Source: Oligoflexaceae bacterium
GTDB lineage: Bacteria > Bdellovibrionota_B > Oligoflexia > Oligoflexales > Oligoflexaceae
Direction of reading: 5' to 3'
Assembly: GCA_947474445.1 (NCBI GenBank)
Contig: CANJJY010000215.1
Location: forward strand, 1-7,797
Length of the DNA: 7,797 nucleotides
The translations under genes and the position numbers were made by a program. Each line of letters opens with the position of its first letter. The stretch's first letter is position 1. Positions 6,931 to 7,797 of this stretch are shown here, in pieces. The notes beneath the pieces were generated by a model. The model ran no database searches and was not told the DNA's origin. It was given only the letters and a program-made list of their open reading frames with translations.

Positions 6931-7544
6931 GTCAGAGAAAAAAGTTTTGGCTCCGTTGTCCGCGCTGCCTGATGCGAACCGAGCTCTGTTTCTGTGCGGA
7001 TATCCCGCAGCTCACCCTCACCAGCAAAGTCATCATCATCATCAGCAAACGAGAGCTAAAAGTGCCGACCAATACCGGGCGTCTCGCTTCCTTGGCGCTG
7101 CCAAACAGCGTTCTCCTCGCTCACGGCGATCAGGAAAAGCCTTTCGATGTCGCCGAGCATCTCATGGAGGGTCGACCCAATTTTCTCCTCTACCCCGGCG
7201 ACGATGCGCAGATCCTGACGTCCGCGATGATGGAAAACATAGGAAAGATCAATCTCGTGGTCCCCGATGGGAACTGGCGCCAAACCAGCAAGATGCGGCG
7301 CCGGGTCCCGATGCTGGACAGCATGCCGACGGTGCGGCTCGCCCCCGGACGACCCACGGCTTATCGCGTAAGAAAAGAAAACAAGGCCGAGGGTCTCGCG
7401 ACGATCGAAGCGATTGCGCGAGCTCTCGCTGTCATCGAAAGTCCCGAGGTCGGGGCGGAGCTTGAACAGCTTTTGGCTTTGATGGTGGAACGCACTCTGA
7501 AGAGCCGCGGTGCGCTGGTTGCGGGTCCTCAAAATGCGAACTAA
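6927..7544 (+). CDS. DTW-domain tRNA-uridine aminocarboxypropyltransferase (TapT/YfiP-like)
   Basis: This 205-residue protein belongs to the DTW family (E. coli TapT/YfiP, human DTWD1/2), which moves the 3-amino-3-carboxypropyl group from S-adenosylmethionine to tRNA uridine to make acp3U. Four cysteines at 11, 14, 21 and 23 (CxxC-x6-CxC) form the expected N-terminal metal knuckle. TNTGRLA (48-54), LYPGDDA (88-94), PDGNWRQ (113-119) and LATIEAIA (157-164) match the family's order and spacing. Two positions are unusual: the name-giving DxTW reads DGNW, with Asn116 for Thr, and the usual His before the first conserved Glu is Ser40. The GTG start overlaps the eutC stop (GTGA), with GAAAGG (6916-6921) 5 nt upstream. 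The family is clear; the exact tRNA position is not, and the substitutions leave activity to be proved. Its place after eutBC has no obvious metabolic reason. Confidence 0.88.
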   Translation: MSQRKKFWLRCPRCLMRTELCFCADIPQLTLTSKVIIIISKRELKVPTNTGRLASLALPNSVLLAHGDQEKPFDVAEHLMEGRPNFLLYPGDDAQILTSAMMENIGKINLVVPDGNWRQTSKMRRRVPMLDSMPTVRLAPGRPTAYRVRKENKAEGLATIEAIARALAVIESPEVGAELEQLLALMVERTLKSRGALVAGPQNAN

Positions 7545-7567
7545 GGCTAACTAGAGCATATCTCAAA

Positions 7568-7580
7568 ATTAAGACTTAAT
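7568..7580. repeat. Short AT-rich palindrome ATTAAGACTTAAT
   Basis: ATTAAG and CTTAAT are perfect reverse complements around a single A, 23 bases after the DTW-gene stop codon. The loop is too small and the stem too weak for a convincing intrinsic terminator, so a protein-binding site for a downstream gene is as likely as transcript structure. Confidence 0.3.
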
Positions 7581-7668
7581 GACAGGAAGGAAAAAATCTT
7601 TGATTGCACCCAAGGCAAAGTAAAAATATTTTCCTCAAGATTTTGCAAAAAATAGCCTCATCACCTTC

Positions 7669-7797
7669 ATGCTTCACGCAGATCAAAAGTATCGTGCCCC
7701 AGTTGCTCTGAAAGGTACCCGGCGGAAAATATTGAGCCCCCTTTCTACTTCCAAGCGAGCGGCACGTAGCGGTGAGCAGCCCATCTACCGAGGAGAA
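7669..7797 (+). CDS. Possible start of a gene running off the right edge
   Basis: From ATG 7669 the frame stays open for 43 codons to the last base of the window. The nearest in-frame stop upstream is TAA at 7621, and this is the only ATG in between. The visible peptide is basic (many Arg and Lys) with no signal peptide or recognisable domain. Composition shifts from AT-rich before about 7660 to GC-rich after it, as at a gene start. Against it, no Shine-Dalgarno site precedes the ATG. A separate AGGAG at 7791-7795 could be the ribosome binding site of a gene starting just beyond the window, in which case this frame is leader. Confidence 0.25.
   Translation, partial: MLHADQKYRAPVALKGTRRKILSPLSTSKRAARSGEQPIYRGE
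7791..7795 (+). promoter_or_regulatory. Possible Shine-Dalgarno site for an off-window gene
   Basis: AGGAG sits at the very end of the window in the context CCGAGGAG, the same eight bases that form the ribosome binding site of the kinase gene (2308-2315). A start codon would be expected a few bases beyond the right edge. This competes with the reading frame opening at 7669. Confidence 0.3.

Noticed and set aside
6860..7465. 201-codon + strand frame overlapping eutC and the DTW gene
   Set aside because: Its product is low-complexity Arg/Ser/His-rich, typical of an off-frame reading, while the other frame carries clear DTW motifs.
7056..7532. 158-codon minus-strand frame opposite the DTW gene
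   Set aside because: It is antisense to a gene with firm motifs and has no domain of its own.
7598..7632. Possible intrinsic terminator after the DTW gene: CTTTG (7598-7602) with CAAAG (7616-7620), then an A/T run
   Set aside because: The stem is only five A/T-rich pairs with a 13-nt loop, and the following run is AAAAATATTTT, not a clean T tract.

Overview
The window reads as a stretch of a Gram-negative bacterial chromosome. It is moderately GC-rich by eye, has compact intergenic gaps, purine-rich Shine-Dalgarno sites, and two Sec-type secreted proteins. Every gene I can support lies on the + strand. The mix (neprilysin-type M13 peptidase, a DWG-type ABC1 kinase, ethanolamine ammonia-lyase without microcompartment signals) would fit the Bdellovibrionota/Oligoflexia or a related deltaproteobacterial-type lineage, but this taxonomic guess is weak. 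I see no mobile element, CRISPR array, rRNA or tRNA.

Layout, left to right. 1-167 is an upstream region with only weak promoter-like elements. 168-2210 encodes an exported zinc metallopeptidase of family M13 with all catalytic residues intact; a hairpin follows its stop codon. 2324-3721 encodes a soluble ABC1/AarF/UbiB-type kinase-like protein, with its start moved to a GTG that has a good ribosome binding site. 3722-3900 is an intergenic region holding a 9-bp inverted repeat and a perfect TATAAT box. 3901-4590 encodes a small secreted protein with four cysteines that I cannot assign to a family with confidence. 4591-4687 carries the best promoter in the window (TTGCCG-N17-TATGAT). It precedes a three-gene run joined by 4-bp stop/start overlaps: eutB (4688-6088), eutC (6085-6930) and a DTW-domain tRNA-uridine aminocarboxypropyltransferase (6927-7544). 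7545-7797 starts AT-rich and may hold the first 43 codons of a gene that runs off the right edge.

How the genes work together. EutB and EutC form the adenosylcobalamin-dependent enzyme that splits ethanolamine into acetaldehyde and ammonia. The window has no eut shell proteins, EutA reactivase, transporter or aldehyde dehydrogenase, and EutC lacks the N-terminal extension found in enterobacterial EutC. This suggests a minimal cytosolic ethanolamine-utilisation enzyme, perhaps mainly for nitrogen. The third gene of the run modifies tRNA and has no obvious link to ethanolamine, so its tight coupling is the main contextual puzzle. The other three genes look independent of each other. I found no clear new defence or mobile system. 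The points most worth a second look are the eutBC-DTW coupling, the EutC tail, the altered motifs of the DTW protein, and the orphan secreted protein with its inverted-repeat leader.
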